Positions 16,463 to 25,911 are shown, numbered from the stretch's first letter. The stretch is DNA of 64,000 nt from Arthrobacter bussei (GCF_009377195.2 NZ_VJXX01000005.1:124001-188000); one strand, 5' to 3'. Notes: generated by a model from the sequence alone, not told the origin. Program-made: numbers and translations.

Positions 16463-16895
16463 GGCATCAGCCTTCCCGCGCGGGGTAGCCACAGGGGCGT
16501 CGGGCCACCGTATGTGGACAACTCCGAGGCAGCCCGCCAGCCGTCCCAGGCGCGATGCGGCGGTGATACCTGCCCGCCCCGGGGCCTGTCGGCCGCCCCG
16601 GAGGGCAGCACCGCTGTAGTACACTCTTACAAGCAGTCTGCTGCTCCGATCCCGTCATGCCTCTGGCTCCGCCGGGCCCTGGGATACCGCAGGCTGACTA
16701 CGCGTGCCTGCTATCCGATGCTCTCGACGAGCGCGGAATGCCCACCCCGCGGTCCGGCTGAGTCCGGTGGGGGAGGGTGTGTCCATGACGAACAGGTGCC
16801 AGGACGTGGTGTCCACCCCGGTCACCACCGAGATAACCGTCAACAAGCTTCAGGCGGCGCCCTGCGCCCGAGCCGAAGCTGAAGAAAGGCATGAC
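16463..16895 (+). promoter_or_regulatory. rpsB promoter and long leader
   Basis: This 433-nt gap has no convincing gene. TACACT at 16620-16625 is the best -10 box; transcription from it would give an untranslated leader of about 265 nt before rpsB. Ribosomal-protein leaders often carry autoregulatory structures, but I could not recognise a named one. The leader is rich in GC inverted segments. Confidence 0.5.
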
Positions 16896-17807
16896 ATGCC
16901 AGTCGTCACCATGCGCCAGCTGCTCGACAGCGGCGTCCACTTCGGTCACCAGACCCGCCGTTGGAACCCGAAGATGAAGCGCTTCATCTTCACCGAGCGC
17001 AACGGCATCTACATCATCGATCTCCAGCAGTCGCTGGGCTACATCGACCGCGCCTACGAGTTCGTCAAGGCCACGGTCGCCCACGGCGGGACCGTCCTCT
17101 TCGTCGGCACGAAGAAGCAGGCGCAGGAAGCGATCGCCGACCAGGCGATGCGCGTGGGCCAGCCCTACGTCAACCAGCGCTGGCTCGGTGGCATGCTCAC
17201 CAACTTCCAGACGGTCTCCAAGCGCATCCAGCGCATGAAGGAACTCGAGGAGATCGACTTCGAGGACGTCGCCGGTTCGGGTCACACCAAGAAGGAGCTC
17301 CTGCTCCTGAAGCGTGAGCTCACCAAGCTCCAGAGCAACCTCGGCGGTATCCGCAACCTGACCAAGGCTCCCTCGGTCGTCTGGGTCGTGGACACCAAGA
17401 AGGAGCACCTCGCGATCGACGAGGCGAAGAAGCTCAACATCCCCGTCGTCGCGATCCTCGACACCAACTGCGATCCCGACGAGGTCGACTTCCCGATCCC
17501 GGGCAACGACGACGCCATCCGCGCCGTCAACCTGCTGACCCGTGTCATCGCGGACGCCGTGGCCGAGGGCCTCATGGCTCGCCACAACCGCTCCGGCAAC
17601 GGCGAAGCCACTGCTGACGAGCCCATGGCCGAGTGGGAGCGCGAGCTGCTCCAGGGCACTGCGGATGCACCCGCTGCCGAGCCCGCAGCAGCCGAGGCAC
17701 CCGAGGCCGCAGCCCCCGAGGCGCCCGCCGGCCTGCAGGCGCCCATCGCGGAAGAGGTTCCCGACGCGGTAGCTCCCGCGACGGAAGCCGCCGTCGACAC
17801 CAAGTAG
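16896..17807 (+). CDS. rpsB: 30S ribosomal protein S2
   Basis: Binds late to the small subunit near protein S1 and the 16S platform. From ATG 16896 the protein is 303 aa, starting [20 protein letters not shown], followed by [12 protein letters not shown] and [14 protein letters not shown], all S2 signatures. A GAAAGG Shine-Dalgarno lies 6 nt before this ATG; the out-of-frame ATG at 16891 is excluded. The C-terminal ~70 residues form an Ala/Pro/Glu-rich tail, as is common for actinobacterial S2. A long hairpin separates it from tsf. Confidence 0.97.
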   Translation: MPVVTMRQLLDSGVHFGHQTRRWNPKMKRFIFTERNGIYIIDLQQSLGYIDRAYEFVKATVAHGGTVLFVGTKKQAQEAIADQAMRVGQPYVNQRWLGGMLTNFQTVSKRIQRMKELEEIDFEDVAGSGHTKKELLLLKRELTKLQSNLGGIRNLTKAPSVVWVVDTKKEHLAIDEAKKLNIPVVAILDTNCDPDEVDFPIPGNDDAIRAVNLLTRVIADAVAEGLMARHNRSGNGEATADEPMAEWERELLQGTADAPAAEPAAAEAPEAAAPEAPAGLQAPIAEEVPDAVAPATEAAVDTK

Positions 17808-17815
17808 TCCACGGT

Positions 17816-17853
17816 GCGGAAGGGGTGTGGGTCGAACCACGCCCCTTCCGCAT
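17816..17853 (+). terminator. 16-bp hairpin between rpsB and tsf
   Basis: TGCGGAAGGGGTGTGG (17816-17831) pairs with 17838-17853 through 16 bp (one T-G) around the loop GTCGAA. No T-run follows, so it may be a partial terminator or an RNA-stability/processing element setting the S2:EF-Ts ratio. Confidence 0.65.
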
Positions 17854-17942
17854 GTTCGGCAGGTGTTCACCGCGTGACACCTGCACGGCGGGCCGCGGCC
17901 CGCAGAAGCTCTTCGTAGATCCACCTCACCCTAGGAGTGCAC

Positions 17943-18779
17943 ATGGCTAATTTCACAGCCGCTGACATCAAGGCCCTGCGCGAGCGCACCGGCGCCGGCA
18001 TGATGGACGTCAAGAAGGCCCTCGACGAAGCCAACGGCGACGCCGACAAGGCCCTCGAACTGATCCGTATCAAGGGACTCAAGGGCGCCACCAAGCGCGA
18101 GGGCCGCTCCACCGCCGAGGGCCTCGTGGCCGCGCGCGTGGACGGCAACGTCGGCGTCATGGTCGAGGTCAACTGCGAGACCGACTTCGTCGCCAAGGCG
18201 GGCCCCTTCATCGACTTCTCGAACAAGGTGCTCGCCGCCGCGATCGAGTCCGGTGCCACGGACGTCGAGACCCTCCTGTCCTTCGAGCTCGACGGCAAGC
18301 CCGTCTCCGAGCACGTCATCGAGGCCGGTGCCCTCCTCGGCGAGAAGGTCGACGTCCGCCGCATCGCGCGCGTCGAAGGCCAGATCGTCGACGCGTACCT
18401 GCACAAGACGTCCAAGGACCTCCCCGCCCAGGTCGGCGTCCTGTTCGCCGTCGAGGGCTCCGGTGACGCCGCCGTGCAGACCGCGCACGACGTCGCCGTG
18501 CACATCGCCGCGTACTCGCCGACCTACCTGACCCGCGAGGACGTCCCCGCGGAGCTCGTCGAGTCGGAGCGCCGCATCGCCGACGAGACCGCCCGTGCCG
18601 AGGGCAAGCCCGAGCAGGCCCTCGCCAAGATCGTCGAAGGGCGCCTCACCGGCTTCTTCAAGGAGGGTGTCCTGGTGGACCAGGCCTTCGCGAAGGACGC
18701 CAAGAAGTCCGTCGCCGCAGTCCTGACCGAAGCGAATGCCAAGGCCACGGCCTTCGCACGTTTCCGCGTCGGGGCCTGA
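17943..18779 (+). CDS. tsf: elongation factor Ts
   Basis: Guanine-nucleotide exchange factor that recycles EF-Tu-GDP. The 278-aa product begins [20 protein letters not shown] and continues [13 protein letters not shown], then TDFVAK (EF-Tu contact, TDFVARN-like), all diagnostic. ATG 17943 has AGGAG 7 nt upstream; a GTG at 17937 is unlikely as it lies next to that site. It follows rpsB as in most bacteria and is closed by a hairpin. Confidence 0.97.
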   Translation: MANFTAADIKALRERTGAGMMDVKKALDEANGDADKALELIRIKGLKGATKREGRSTAEGLVAARVDGNVGVMVEVNCETDFVAKAGPFIDFSNKVLAAAIESGATDVETLLSFELDGKPVSEHVIEAGALLGEKVDVRRIARVEGQIVDAYLHKTSKDLPAQVGVLFAVEGSGDAAVQTAHDVAVHIAAYSPTYLTREDVPAELVESERRIADETARAEGKPEQALAKIVEGRLTGFFKEGVLVDQAFAKDAKKSVAAVLTEANAKATAFARFRVGA

Positions 18780-18804
18780 CCCCCGCGGTAGGCAGCAGCA
18801 TCCC

Positions 18805-18841
18805 GGAAAGGGCGGCCGCCTTCGAGGTGGCCGCCCTTTCC
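18805..18841 (+). terminator. hairpin terminator after tsf
   Basis: GGAAAGGGCGGCC (18805-18817) pairs perfectly with GGCCGCCCTTTCC (18829-18841) around an 11-nt loop. The T-run is short (within the 3' arm), typical of high-GC actinobacterial terminators. Confidence 0.75.
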
Positions 18842-18862
18842 TGCGCCCGGGGAGGCGCCCCG

Positions 18863-18868
18863 TATCCT
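18863..18868 (+). promoter_or_regulatory. -10 box for pyrH
   Basis: TATCCT follows directly after the tsf terminator and lies about 86 nt before the pyrH ATG. Confidence 0.4.
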
Positions 18869-18954
18869 GTAACGGGTCCGGCAACATCCCCACCCCAGCA
18901 TCACCGGCCGTCCGACCAGGACCGGCCCCCAGTTCTACGCCCGGGAGGCACTTC

Positions 18955-19695
18955 ATGGACACCACGTCAACCACTCGACCGGGTGGTACCGAGGGCCGGC
19001 GCCGGGTACTCCTGAAGCTTTCCGGTGAGGTGTTCGGCGGTGGCAAGCTCGGCGTCGATCCCGAGACCGTCCGCTCGGTCGCCCAGCAGATCGCCGCGAC
19101 GGTGGGCGAGGTCGAGGTGGCCATCGTCGTCGGCGGCGGCAACTTCTTCCGCGGCGCGGAACTGTCCCAGAGCGGCATGGACCGCTCACGGGCGGACTAC
19201 ATGGGCATGCTCGGCACGGTCATGAACTGCCTGGCCCTGCAGGACTTCCTCGAGCAGGCCGGGGTGGAGACCCGCGTGCAGAGCGCCATCACCATGGGGC
19301 AGGTCGCCGAGGCATACATCCCGCGGCGCGCCATCCGCCACCTGGAGAAGGGCCGTGTGGTCATCTTCGGAGCGGGCGCGGGCCTCCCGTACTTCTCGAC
19401 CGACACGGTCGCCGCCCAGCGTGCCCTCGAGGTGCACGCGGACGAGGTCCTCATGGCCAAGAGCGGCGTGGACGGCGTCTACACCGCCGACCCCCACAAG
19501 GACCCGACGGCGGAGAAGCTGGAGACGCTCTCCTACGACGAGGCCCTGCGGCGGGACATCCGCGTCATGGACCAGACGGCCATGACGATGTGCAAGGACA
19601 ACGACCTGACCATGGTGGTGTTCGGCATGGAGGGCGAGGGCAACGTGACACGGGCCATCCGCGGCGAGAAGCTCGGGACGCTCGTCACCGCCTAG
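18955..19695 (+). CDS. pyrH: UMP kinase
   Basis: Phosphorylates UMP to UDP in pyrimidine nucleotide synthesis; hexameric amino-acid-kinase fold. The 246-aa sequence shows [35 protein letters not shown]-type loop ([14 protein letters not shown]), [19 protein letters not shown] and [11 protein letters not shown], all PyrH signatures. ATG 18955 is preceded by GGGAGG at good spacing; the open frame upstream into the tsf terminator is not used. It precedes frr and cdsA in the conserved order. Confidence 0.96.
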   Translation: MDTTSTTRPGGTEGRRRVLLKLSGEVFGGGKLGVDPETVRSVAQQIAATVGEVEVAIVVGGGNFFRGAELSQSGMDRSRADYMGMLGTVMNCLALQDFLEQAGVETRVQSAITMGQVAEAYIPRRAIRHLEKGRVVIFGAGAGLPYFSTDTVAAQRALEVHADEVLMAKSGVDGVYTADPHKDPTAEKLETLSYDEALRRDIRVMDQTAMTMCKDNDLTMVVFGMEGEGNVTRAIRGEKLGTLVTA

Positions 19696-19758
19696 CGGCT
19701 CCGAGGGGAGAGGGCAACGACGCCTGCGGCCCTGCCGGGCCGCGGGACGGCCGTGAAC

Positions 19759-19764
19759 TAGGAT
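19759..19764 (+). promoter_or_regulatory. -10 box for frr-cdsA
   Basis: TAGGAT lies 51 nt before the frr GTG, in the 120-nt gap after pyrH. Confidence 0.45.
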
Positions 19765-19815
19765 TGACCACTGGAACGGTTGCCGTGCAGCCGACTGCGG
19801 AGCGAAGGAGACATT

Positions 19816-20373
19816 GTGATCGAAGAGACCTTGCTGGAAGCCACAGACAAGATGGACAAGGCCGTGGAGGTTGCAAAGGACGATTTCGCCACGGTCCGCA
19901 CCGGCCGCGCCAACGCCTCCCTGTTCTCCAAGGTGGTGGTGATGTACTACGGGGCTCCCACCCCGCTGCAGCAGCTCGCGTCCTTCCAGAACCCCGAGGC
20001 GCGCACCCTGCTCATCACGCCCTTCGACCGCGGAGCGCTGAACGACATCGAGCGTGCCCTGCGCGACTCCGACCTCGGCGCCAACCCGTCGAACGACGGC
20101 AACGTGATCCGCGTGGTCCTGCCCGAGCTCACGCAGGAGCGCCGCAAGGAGTACGTGAAGCTGGTCAAGACGAAGGCGGAGGACGCGAAGATCTCCATCC
20201 GCAACGTCCGACGGAAGGCGAAGGACGGCATCGACAAGGCCGTCAAGGACGGCGACGCCGGTGAGGACGAGGGCTCGCGCGCCGAGAAGGAACTCGACGC
20301 GACGACGAAGGCCCGCGTGGACCTCATCGACGAGCTGCTGAAGCGCAAGGAAGCTGAGCTGCTCGAGGTCTGA
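19816..20373 (+). CDS. frr: ribosome recycling factor
   Basis: Splits post-termination ribosomes together with EF-G. The 185-aa protein has the RRF hallmarks VRTGRANASLF, VVMYYGAPTPLQQLAS, NPEARTLLITPFD and LTQERRKEYVKLVKTKAEDAK. The start is GTG 19816 with GAAGGAG 6-8 nt upstream. Its TGA overlaps the cdsA ATG (TGATG), so the two are translationally coupled. Confidence 0.96.
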   Translation: MIEETLLEATDKMDKAVEVAKDDFATVRTGRANASLFSKVVVMYYGAPTPLQQLASFQNPEARTLLITPFDRGALNDIERALRDSDLGANPSNDGNVIRVVLPELTQERRKEYVKLVKTKAEDAKISIRNVRRKAKDGIDKAVKDGDAGEDEGSRAEKELDATTKARVDLIDELLKRKEAELLEV

Positions 20374-21383
20374 TGGCAGACCTCGATCCTCCCGGCACGG
20401 ATCGCGGGCACGGGACCCGCTCCGCCGTCGGGACAGAAGAAGGCCGCACGGGTGGCTCCGAGCCGGCCTCGGCGCCGGGGCCGACCACGCTCCCCAGGAC
20501 GCCGTCGCGCACCGGGCGGTCCGGTCACGGACTCTTCCGTCGCCGCAGGCCCATCCGTGAGCCGGGCAAGCCGTCCCGCGCGGGACGCAACCTTCCCGCC
20601 GCGATCGGCGTGGGTGCGGGTCTGCTCATCCCCGTCCTCGTCGGCCTCTTCTTCCCGGTCGTCTTCGTCGGGATCGTCACCCTGTTCGCAGCAGTGGGCG
20701 TGTGGGAGATCAGCCGCGCCCTCGAACTGCGGCGCATCCACATCCCGCTGGTGCCGACCATGGCGGGGACCCTCGTCCTGCCCTTCTCCGCCTACCTCGG
20801 CGGCGCCGAGGGCCTCGCCGGAGGGGCGGTCGCAGCCGTCGTCGTCCTCTTCCTGTGGCGCGCGGCGAGCCCGGCGCCGGATGCCGCCAGGAGCCTGATG
20901 GCCGGTACCTTCACCGTGCTCTGGGTGCCCTTCATGCTCAGCTTCGCCATGCTGCTCATGAAGGTCGACGGCGGGAACCTCGTCATCGCGACGCTCCTCC
21001 TGCTGGTCGTCGCGAACGACACCTTCGGGTACCTGATCGGCGCCTTCTTCGGCAAGCACGCCATGGCGCCCAAGATCAGTCCCAAGAAGTCCTGGGAGGG
21101 TTTCGGCGGTTCGATCGGCGGTGCCCTCGTGGTCGGCGGGCTCTGTGCCGTCCTCCTGCTCGATCAGCCCGTCTGGATCGGGTTCGCCCTCGCGGTCGCC
21201 ATCGTGGCGTCCGCGACCGCGGGAGACCTCGCAGAATCGATGATCAAGCGAGAGCTGGGTGTGAAGGACATGGGCACCCTCCTGCCCGGTCACGGGGGAG
21301 TCATGGACCGCCTCGACTCGATCGTCTTCGCCTCCCCGGTGGCCTACCTGCTGTCCGCTACATTGATACAGGGGTTGCTGTAG
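20373..21383 (+). CDS. cdsA: phosphatidate cytidylyltransferase
   Basis: Makes CDP-diacylglycerol from phosphatidic acid and CTP, the entry to all phospholipid headgroups. The 336-aa membrane protein has a ~70-residue hydrophilic N-terminus, about eight hydrophobic helices, and the CdsA signatures FGYLIGAFFGKHAMAPKISP-KKSWEG and GDLAESMIKRELGVKDMG, ending HGGVMDRLDSIVFASPVAYL. It is coupled to frr by a TGATG overlap. A DivIVA-domain gene follows 76 nt downstream. Confidence 0.95.
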   Translation: MADLDPPGTDRGHGTRSAVGTEEGRTGGSEPASAPGPTTLPRTPSRTGRSGHGLFRRRRPIREPGKPSRAGRNLPAAIGVGAGLLIPVLVGLFFPVVFVGIVTLFAAVGVWEISRALELRRIHIPLVPTMAGTLVLPFSAYLGGAEGLAGGAVAAVVVLFLWRAASPAPDAARSLMAGTFTVLWVPFMLSFAMLLMKVDGGNLVIATLLLLVVANDTFGYLIGAFFGKHAMAPKISPKKSWEGFGGSIGGALVVGGLCAVLLLDQPVWIGFALAVAIVASATAGDLAESMIKRELGVKDMGTLLPGHGGVMDRLDSIVFASPVAYLLSATLIQGLL

Positions 21384-21459
21384 CCGCTGATCGCGGACCG
21401 ATCCCGGGGGCGGAGGCCCCGCACGGTCTCGAGTATCTCAGCGCAAAGGACGTCAGACG

Positions 21460-22038
21460 ATGGATGTGGCCCGGCCGAGCAGCTCCCCCTTCGCACGGGT
21501 GGGCCGCCGGGAGGTCGGCTACGACATGCGCCAGGTGGACCGCTTCCTCACACGGGCCCGCAGCCACTACAACGCCGACGACCCCGACTCCCTCTCCGTC
21601 ACGAGCAGTGAGGTACGCGGCCAGTCGTTCCGCCCGACCCCGGGTGGCTACGATCCCCAGGCCGTCGACGCCGCGCTCGACCGGCTCGAGGACGTCTTCG
21701 CCCGGCGGGAGCGCGACCGGCTGATACCCGCGCAGGGCGAGGACGCCTGGCTCCGCCGGATCGGCCGCACGGCCGCGGTCCTGCGCGGTCGGCTGCACCG
21801 CCCACACGGAGAACGCTTCCGCCGCCCGGGGAGGGGGAACGCCCCCAGCTACTCCGTCGAGGACGTCGACCGCCTCTGCGACGAGCTCCTGCGGTACCTC
21901 GAGCAGGACCTGCCCCTGAGCGTCGACGTCGTCCGCCGTGCCGTGTTCCGCGAGGCCCGCGGTGCCGACGGCTACGAGGAGAACCAGGTGGACGTGTTCC
22001 TGGACCGCGTCGTCGAGCTCATGGCGGGCATCGACTGA
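21460..22038 (+). CDS. protein with repeated DivIVA-like motifs
   Basis: A 192-aa hydrophilic protein containing four spaced copies of the short DivIVA N-terminal motif: GYDMRQVDRFLTRA (near residue 20), GYDPQAVDAALDRLEDVF, SYSVEDVDRLCDELLRYL and GYEENQVDVFLDRVVELM (C-terminus). In DivIVA this motif inserts into curved or negatively charged membrane, but the long coiled coil of true DivIVA/Wag31 is absent. It may be a small membrane-associated adaptor at poles or septa. It follows cdsA, a frequent place for such genes in related actinobacteria, and converges with the symporter operon (45-nt gap). Function unknown. Confidence 0.75.
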   Translation: MDVARPSSSPFARVGRREVGYDMRQVDRFLTRARSHYNADDPDSLSVTSSEVRGQSFRPTPGGYDPQAVDAALDRLEDVFARRERDRLIPAQGEDAWLRRIGRTAAVLRGRLHRPHGERFRRPGRGNAPSYSVEDVDRLCDELLRYLEQDLPLSVDVVRRAVFREARGADGYEENQVDVFLDRVVELMAGID

Positions 22039-22083
22039 CGCCTCCGGGTCACCCGAGGCGGGACGACGCGGCCCGGACGGTCC

Positions 22084-23595
22084 TCAGTCCCTGTGCGCCG
22101 GTGGCTCGGGTGTGTGCAGGCGGGCCAGCACGCGTGACGCCGACGCGGGCCTGCGTCCCGCCGTCGACCTCGAGACGAGCACCATGGTGAGGAACGCCGC
22201 CGGCACCGTCCAGAGGGCGGGTTGGCCGAGCCAGACCCAGCGGTCGTCGGCTTCCGGCCCGAGGGCGGCCGTGACGGCGATCGCCCCGCCGCAGAGCACG
22301 GCGCCGATCAGCATCCCCGCGATCGCCCCGGCGTCGGTCAGGCCACGCCACCAGATGCCCAGCAGCAGCAGCGGGCAGATCGTGGAGGCGGTGAAGGCGA
22401 ACACCGATCCGACGCTGCCCGCCAGTGCCAGGCTGTCCGTCAGCAGTGCGACCACGAGCGGGATGAGCGCCGAGAGCAGGGCTGCCCGGCGGAAGCCCCG
22501 CACGCTGCCCTGGAAGAACTCCTGGCTCACCACGCCGGCGAGCGAGACCACGAGTCCGCTGGTCGTCGACAAAAAGGCGGCGAACGCTCCGGCGGTCACC
22601 AGCGCGGACAGGAGGTCGCCGGTGGCACCGTCGAAGATCCGGCCCGGGAGCAGGAGCACCGTCGCGTCCGCGGCACCCTCCGCCGCGAGCTCGGGTGTGT
22701 GGATGCGCCCGAGGATCCCGTAGACGGTCGGGAACAGGTAGAAGACCGAGAGCAGGCCGAGCACGATCACCGTGGTCCGGCGGGCGGAGGCGCCGTCGGG
22801 GTTCGTGTAGAAGCGGACGAGGACGTGCGGCAGGCCGAGCGTTCCGAAGAGCAGGGCGATGACCAGAGAGATGGTGCCGTAGAGGGATGCATCCGCCGTC
22901 GTGTTGAGATCCGCGGTGAAGGCGCTGCCGCCCGCGGTGATCGGTCGGCCGTCCGCGCCGAGGCGGAAGAGAATGAAGGCCACCGGCACGGCGAGCGCCG
23001 TGAGCTTGAGCCAGTACTGGAAGGCCTGCACGAAGGTGATGGAGCGCATCCCCCCGGTGACCACGCTCAGGCACACCACGACGACGACGGCGAGGGGCCC
23101 CACCCAGGACGGCAGTCCGGTGGTGATGCGCACGGTCAGGGCCGCCCCGTGCAGCTGCGGAACGATGTACAGCCACCCCACGACGACCACGAGCATGCTG
23201 GTCACCCGGCGGACGAGGAGGGAGTCGAGCCGCGCCTGGGCGAAGTCGGGGATGGTGTACGCGCCGGACCGTCGCAGCGGCGCGGCCACGAAGAGCAGCA
23301 GCATCAGGTAACCGGCGGTGTAGCCGATGGGGAACCAGAGCGCATCGACTCCGGAGATCAGGATGAGGCCGGCGACGCCGAGGAAGCTCGCCGCCGAGAG
23401 GTACTCGCCACCGATCGCGGAGGCGTTCCACCAGGGCCGCACCGTACGCGAGGCCACGTAGAAGTCGCCCGTGGTGCGCGAGATCCGCAGGCCGTAGATG
23501 CCGATCAGCACCGTGCTGAGGGCCACGAGCACGAGCGCCGTGTACCCGACGGCGGGGCTCAGCTCGAGACTGCCGCTGTCCAGCGCGTCAGTCAT
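22084..23595 (-). CDS. sodium:solute symporter (ActP/MctC-like), last gene of the lytSR operon
   Basis: A 503-aa SSF-family importer likely for short-chain monocarboxylates such as acetate, propionate or pyruvate, driven by a cation gradient. The N-terminus GYTALVLVALSTVLIGIYGL leads into DFYVASRTVRPWWNASAIGG and EYLSAASFLGVAGLI, the ActP-type SSF signature; about 13 hydrophobic segments follow. Its start overlaps the stop of the small membrane gene by 8 nt, so it is translated in the lytS-lytR-DUF485-SSF operon. A second, paralogous symporter (26504-28141) lies on the other side of the two-component genes. Confidence 0.88.
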   Translation of the reverse strand: MTDALDSGSLELSPAVGYTALVLVALSTVLIGIYGLRISRTTGDFYVASRTVRPWWNASAIGGEYLSAASFLGVAGLILISGVDALWFPIGYTAGYLMLLLFVAAPLRRSGAYTIPDFAQARLDSLLVRRVTSMLVVVVGWLYIVPQLHGAALTVRITTGLPSWVGPLAVVVVVCLSVVTGGMRSITFVQAFQYWLKLTALAVPVAFILFRLGADGRPITAGGSAFTADLNTTADASLYGTISLVIALLFGTLGLPHVLVRFYTNPDGASARRTTVIVLGLLSVFYLFPTVYGILGRIHTPELAAEGAADATVLLLPGRIFDGATGDLLSALVTAGAFAAFLSTTSGLVVSLAGVVSQEFFQGSVRGFRRAALLSALIPLVVALLTDSLALAGSVGSVFAFTASTICPLLLLGIWWRGLTDAGAIAGMLIGAVLCGGAIAVTAALGPEADDRWVWLGQPALWTVPAAFLTMVLVSRSTAGRRPASASRVLARLHTPEPPAHRD

Positions 23596-23974
23596 CGTCC
23601 ACCAGGTCCTGGAAGCGGCGCTCGTTGCGGGATGCGCTTCGGACGTACAGGACGGCGCACCCGATCACGAGCGGATAGATCCCGAGGCCCAGCAGGAGCC
23701 AGGGGATCGGGACGGTCAGGATGGTGACCCCGGTGATGTCGGGGAACACGGCGAGCAGCACGGGGATGCCGATCAGGATGACCAGGAACCCGCCCGCCAC
23801 CACCAGCGCGAGCCGCAGCTGCGAACGGATGAGTGAGGCGACGAACAGCTGGCCCACTTCCGACTGCTCGGCCATCTCCCGCGCCACGGGGAAGCTGGCG
23901 CCGGTGGCCCGGGCCGCGGTGCGCGGCGCGGTGACGCGGACCCGGCGGGGAACCGTCGGCTGCTCGTCCGTCAC
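23588..23974 (-). CDS. small two-helix membrane protein, DUF485-like partner of the symporter
   Basis: A 128-aa protein with two transmembrane segments (about residues 54-76 and 88-112) and a C-terminal YVRSASRNERRFQDLVDDD. Topology, size, and position directly before an SSF symporter gene match DUF485 proteins, which commonly pair with ActP and may aid its assembly or activity. Sequence similarity to the other DUF485 protein in this window is weak, so the family call rests mainly on context. It starts 4 nt after the lytR stop and overlaps the symporter start by 8 nt. Confidence 0.65.
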   Translation of the reverse strand: MTDEQPTVPRRVRVTAPRTAARATGASFPVAREMAEQSEVGQLFVASLIRSQLRLALVVAGGFLVILIGIPVLLAVFPDITGVTILTVPIPWLLLGLGIYPLVIGCAVLYVRSASRNERRFQDLVDDD

Positions 23975-23978
23975 CGTC

Positions 23979-24698
23979 TCAGTGGCTCGGGCGGAGGCGC
24001 GTGGCCTCGAGCTTCTCCCGGACGTCGGGGAGGTGGCGGCGGCTCACGGGCAGCTCGGCATCCCCGACGAACAGGCTGGCCCGGCCCGCCCCGATCCTGA
24101 CCTTCCGCACCTGGTCCATCGCCACGAGGTAGGAGCGGTGCGTGCGGAGGAAACCCGCGTCCGCCCACTGGCGTTCGAGGTCGTTGAGGGGGATGCGGAT
24201 CAGGTAGCTCGCCTCCGAGGTGTGCAGGCGGGCGTAGTCACCCTGCGCCTGCACGTACCGGACGTCGTCGCGCCTGATCATCCGGCTGATCCCGCCCTGG
24301 TCCACGGTGATGACCTCGGGCGCGGCCGTCGAGCCCTCCATCAGTTCGCAGACGCGACGCACGGATTCCGCGAGGCGCTCGGTCCGCACGGGTTTCAGGA
24401 GATAGTCGACGGCGCGGAGGTCGAAGGCCTCGAGCGCACGGTCCTCGTCGGCCGTGACGAACACGACGGCGGGCGGGCGGCTGAAGCGGGAGATGACGCG
24501 GGCGATGTCCAGCCCGGAGAGGGCGGGCATGTGGATGTCGAGGAACAGGGCATCGACGCTGTGCTGCTCGAGCGCCCGCAGCGCCTCCGCGCCGCTCGAC
24601 GCGCGGTGGATGGTCCCGATCCGCGCGTCCTTGCCGAGCAGGAAGGCCAGCTCCTCGACGGCGGGGAGTTCGTCGTCGGCGACGATGACATTGACCAT
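23979..24698 (-). CDS. LytTR-type response regulator
   Basis: A 239-aa response regulator: receiver domain residues 1-120 with acidic pocket D8-D9, phosphoacceptor D54 in LFLDIHMPALSGLD and K102 in LLKPVR, then a LytTR DNA-binding domain (about 135-232) with VRYVQAQGDYARLHT and RTHRSYLV. LytTR regulators bind two direct repeats about two helical turns apart; such a pair lies upstream of the operon at 25942-25970. It follows the kinase gene by 19 nt. Predicted to control one or both flanking symporter operons. Confidence 0.93.
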   Translation of the reverse strand: MVNVIVADDELPAVEELAFLLGKDARIGTIHRASSGAEALRALEQHSVDALFLDIHMPALSGLDIARVISRFSRPPAVVFVTADEDRALEAFDLRAVDYLLKPVRTERLAESVRRVCELMEGSTAAPEVITVDQGGISRMIRRDDVRYVQAQGDYARLHTSEASYLIRIPLNDLERQWADAGFLRTHRSYLVAMDQVRKVRIGAGRASLFVGDAELPVSRRHLPDVREKLEATRLRPSH

Positions 24699-24717
24699 GT
24701 GTCCTAGGTTACGCGCC

Positions 24718-25905
24718 TCAGGCCCGGTGGTCCGGCTGCGACTTCGGCACGCGCAGGGTGATGAGGGTGCCCGCGCCGGGGGCCGTGTCGATGACCAGTC
24801 CGTGGTCGTCGCCGTACACCTGGCGCAACCGTGAGTCGACGTTGCGGAGCCCCACGTGGACGTCCTCGGTGTGGCCGGCGAGGACGGAGCGCAGGTGGTC
24901 GGGATCGATCCCCACACCGTCGTCCTCGATGGTGACCTCCGCGTACGGCCCGTCGTCGTGGGCCGTGATGGTGATGTTCCCGACGCCGTCCTTGGAGTCG
25001 AGCCCGTGGCGCACCGCGTTCTCGACGAGGGGCTGCAGGCTGAGGAACGGGATGACCGTGCTCAGCACCTCCGGTCCGATCTCGAGGGTCACCTTGAGCC
25101 GGTCGCCGAACCGCGCTCGTTCCAGCAGCAGGTAGCGGTCGATGCTCCGCAGTTCCTCGGCCACGGTGGTGAAGTCGCCGTGGCGGCGGAAGGAGTAGCG
25201 CGTGAAGTCGGCGAACTCGACCACCAGTTCACGGGCACGCTGCGGGTCGGTATTGATGAAGGACGCGATGGCGTTGAGCGAGTTGTAGATGAAGTGCGGG
25301 CTGATCTGCGCCCGCAGCGCACGGACCTCCGCCTCGGCGAGCAGCCGCCGGGAGGAGCCGAGCTCGGCGAGCTGCACCTGCGTGGACACCCAGCCGGCCA
25401 GCTCGTTGGTGGCCCGGACGAGCCCGGCGTTGACGTCCCCGGCGAAGGCCCCGACGGTGCCGACCACGCGGTCGTCGACCCGCACGGGGGAGAGGACGAG
25501 CTCCCCGAGGTCGGTCAGTCCCGCGGCGTCGAGCCGCTGACGCCGAAAGATCTGGGTCCGCCCGCTCTCGAGGACCTGCCGGACGAGGGGCATGACGTCC
25601 GGGGCCGGCCCGCGGCCGCCGTCCCAGGCCAGCACGCCGGCGTCGTCGCTCATCATCAGGACGTCGCAGCGCAGGAGGCCGCGCAGGTGCCGGCTCGCCT
25701 TCGAGGCGCCGGACGCCGTCAGCCCCTCGCGCAGGTGCTCGGAGGCGAGCGCCGCGGTGTGGAGGGTGGCGTAGGTGGCGCGGTCGGCATCGGAACCGAG
25801 ATCACGGTAGGAGCGGGAGAGACGGAAACCGAGCGAGGCGACGACGGCGAGGGTGATGACGGCGACCGCGCACACCAGGGCGGTGTCGACGGCGGCGCTG
25901 AACAT
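24718..25905 (-). CDS. LytS/YehU-type sensor histidine kinase
   Basis: A 395-aa kinase with one N-terminal transmembrane helix (about residues 7-28), a GAF-like sensing region (about 50-180) and a HisKA_7-type/HATPase catalytic core. The phosphoacceptor is H204 in AQISPHFIYNSLNAIASFIN; the N-box is LVENAVRHGL and the G-box IEDDGVGIDPDH. Unlike E. coli BtsS it lacks a multi-helix 5TM-LYT sensor, so it may sense a cytoplasmic ligand through GAF. The ATG at 25905 lies 6 nt after a -10 box (leaderless). A longer in-frame start 19 codons upstream would overlap that box. Confidence 0.92.
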   Translation of the reverse strand: MFSAAVDTALVCAVAVITLAVVASLGFRLSRSYRDLGSDADRATYATLHTAALASEHLREGLTASGASKASRHLRGLLRCDVLMMSDDAGVLAWDGGRGPAPDVMPLVRQVLESGRTQIFRRQRLDAAGLTDLGELVLSPVRVDDRVVGTVGAFAGDVNAGLVRATNELAGWVSTQVQLAELGSSRRLLAEAEVRALRAQISPHFIYNSLNAIASFINTDPQRARELVVEFADFTRYSFRRHGDFTTVAEELRSIDRYLLLERARFGDRLKVTLEIGPEVLSTVIPFLSLQPLVENAVRHGLDSKDGVGNITITAHDDGPYAEVTIEDDGVGIDPDHLRSVLAGHTEDVHVGLRNVDSRLRQVYGDDHGLVIDTAPGAGTLITLRVPKSQPDHRA

Positions 25906-25911
25906 GGCACC

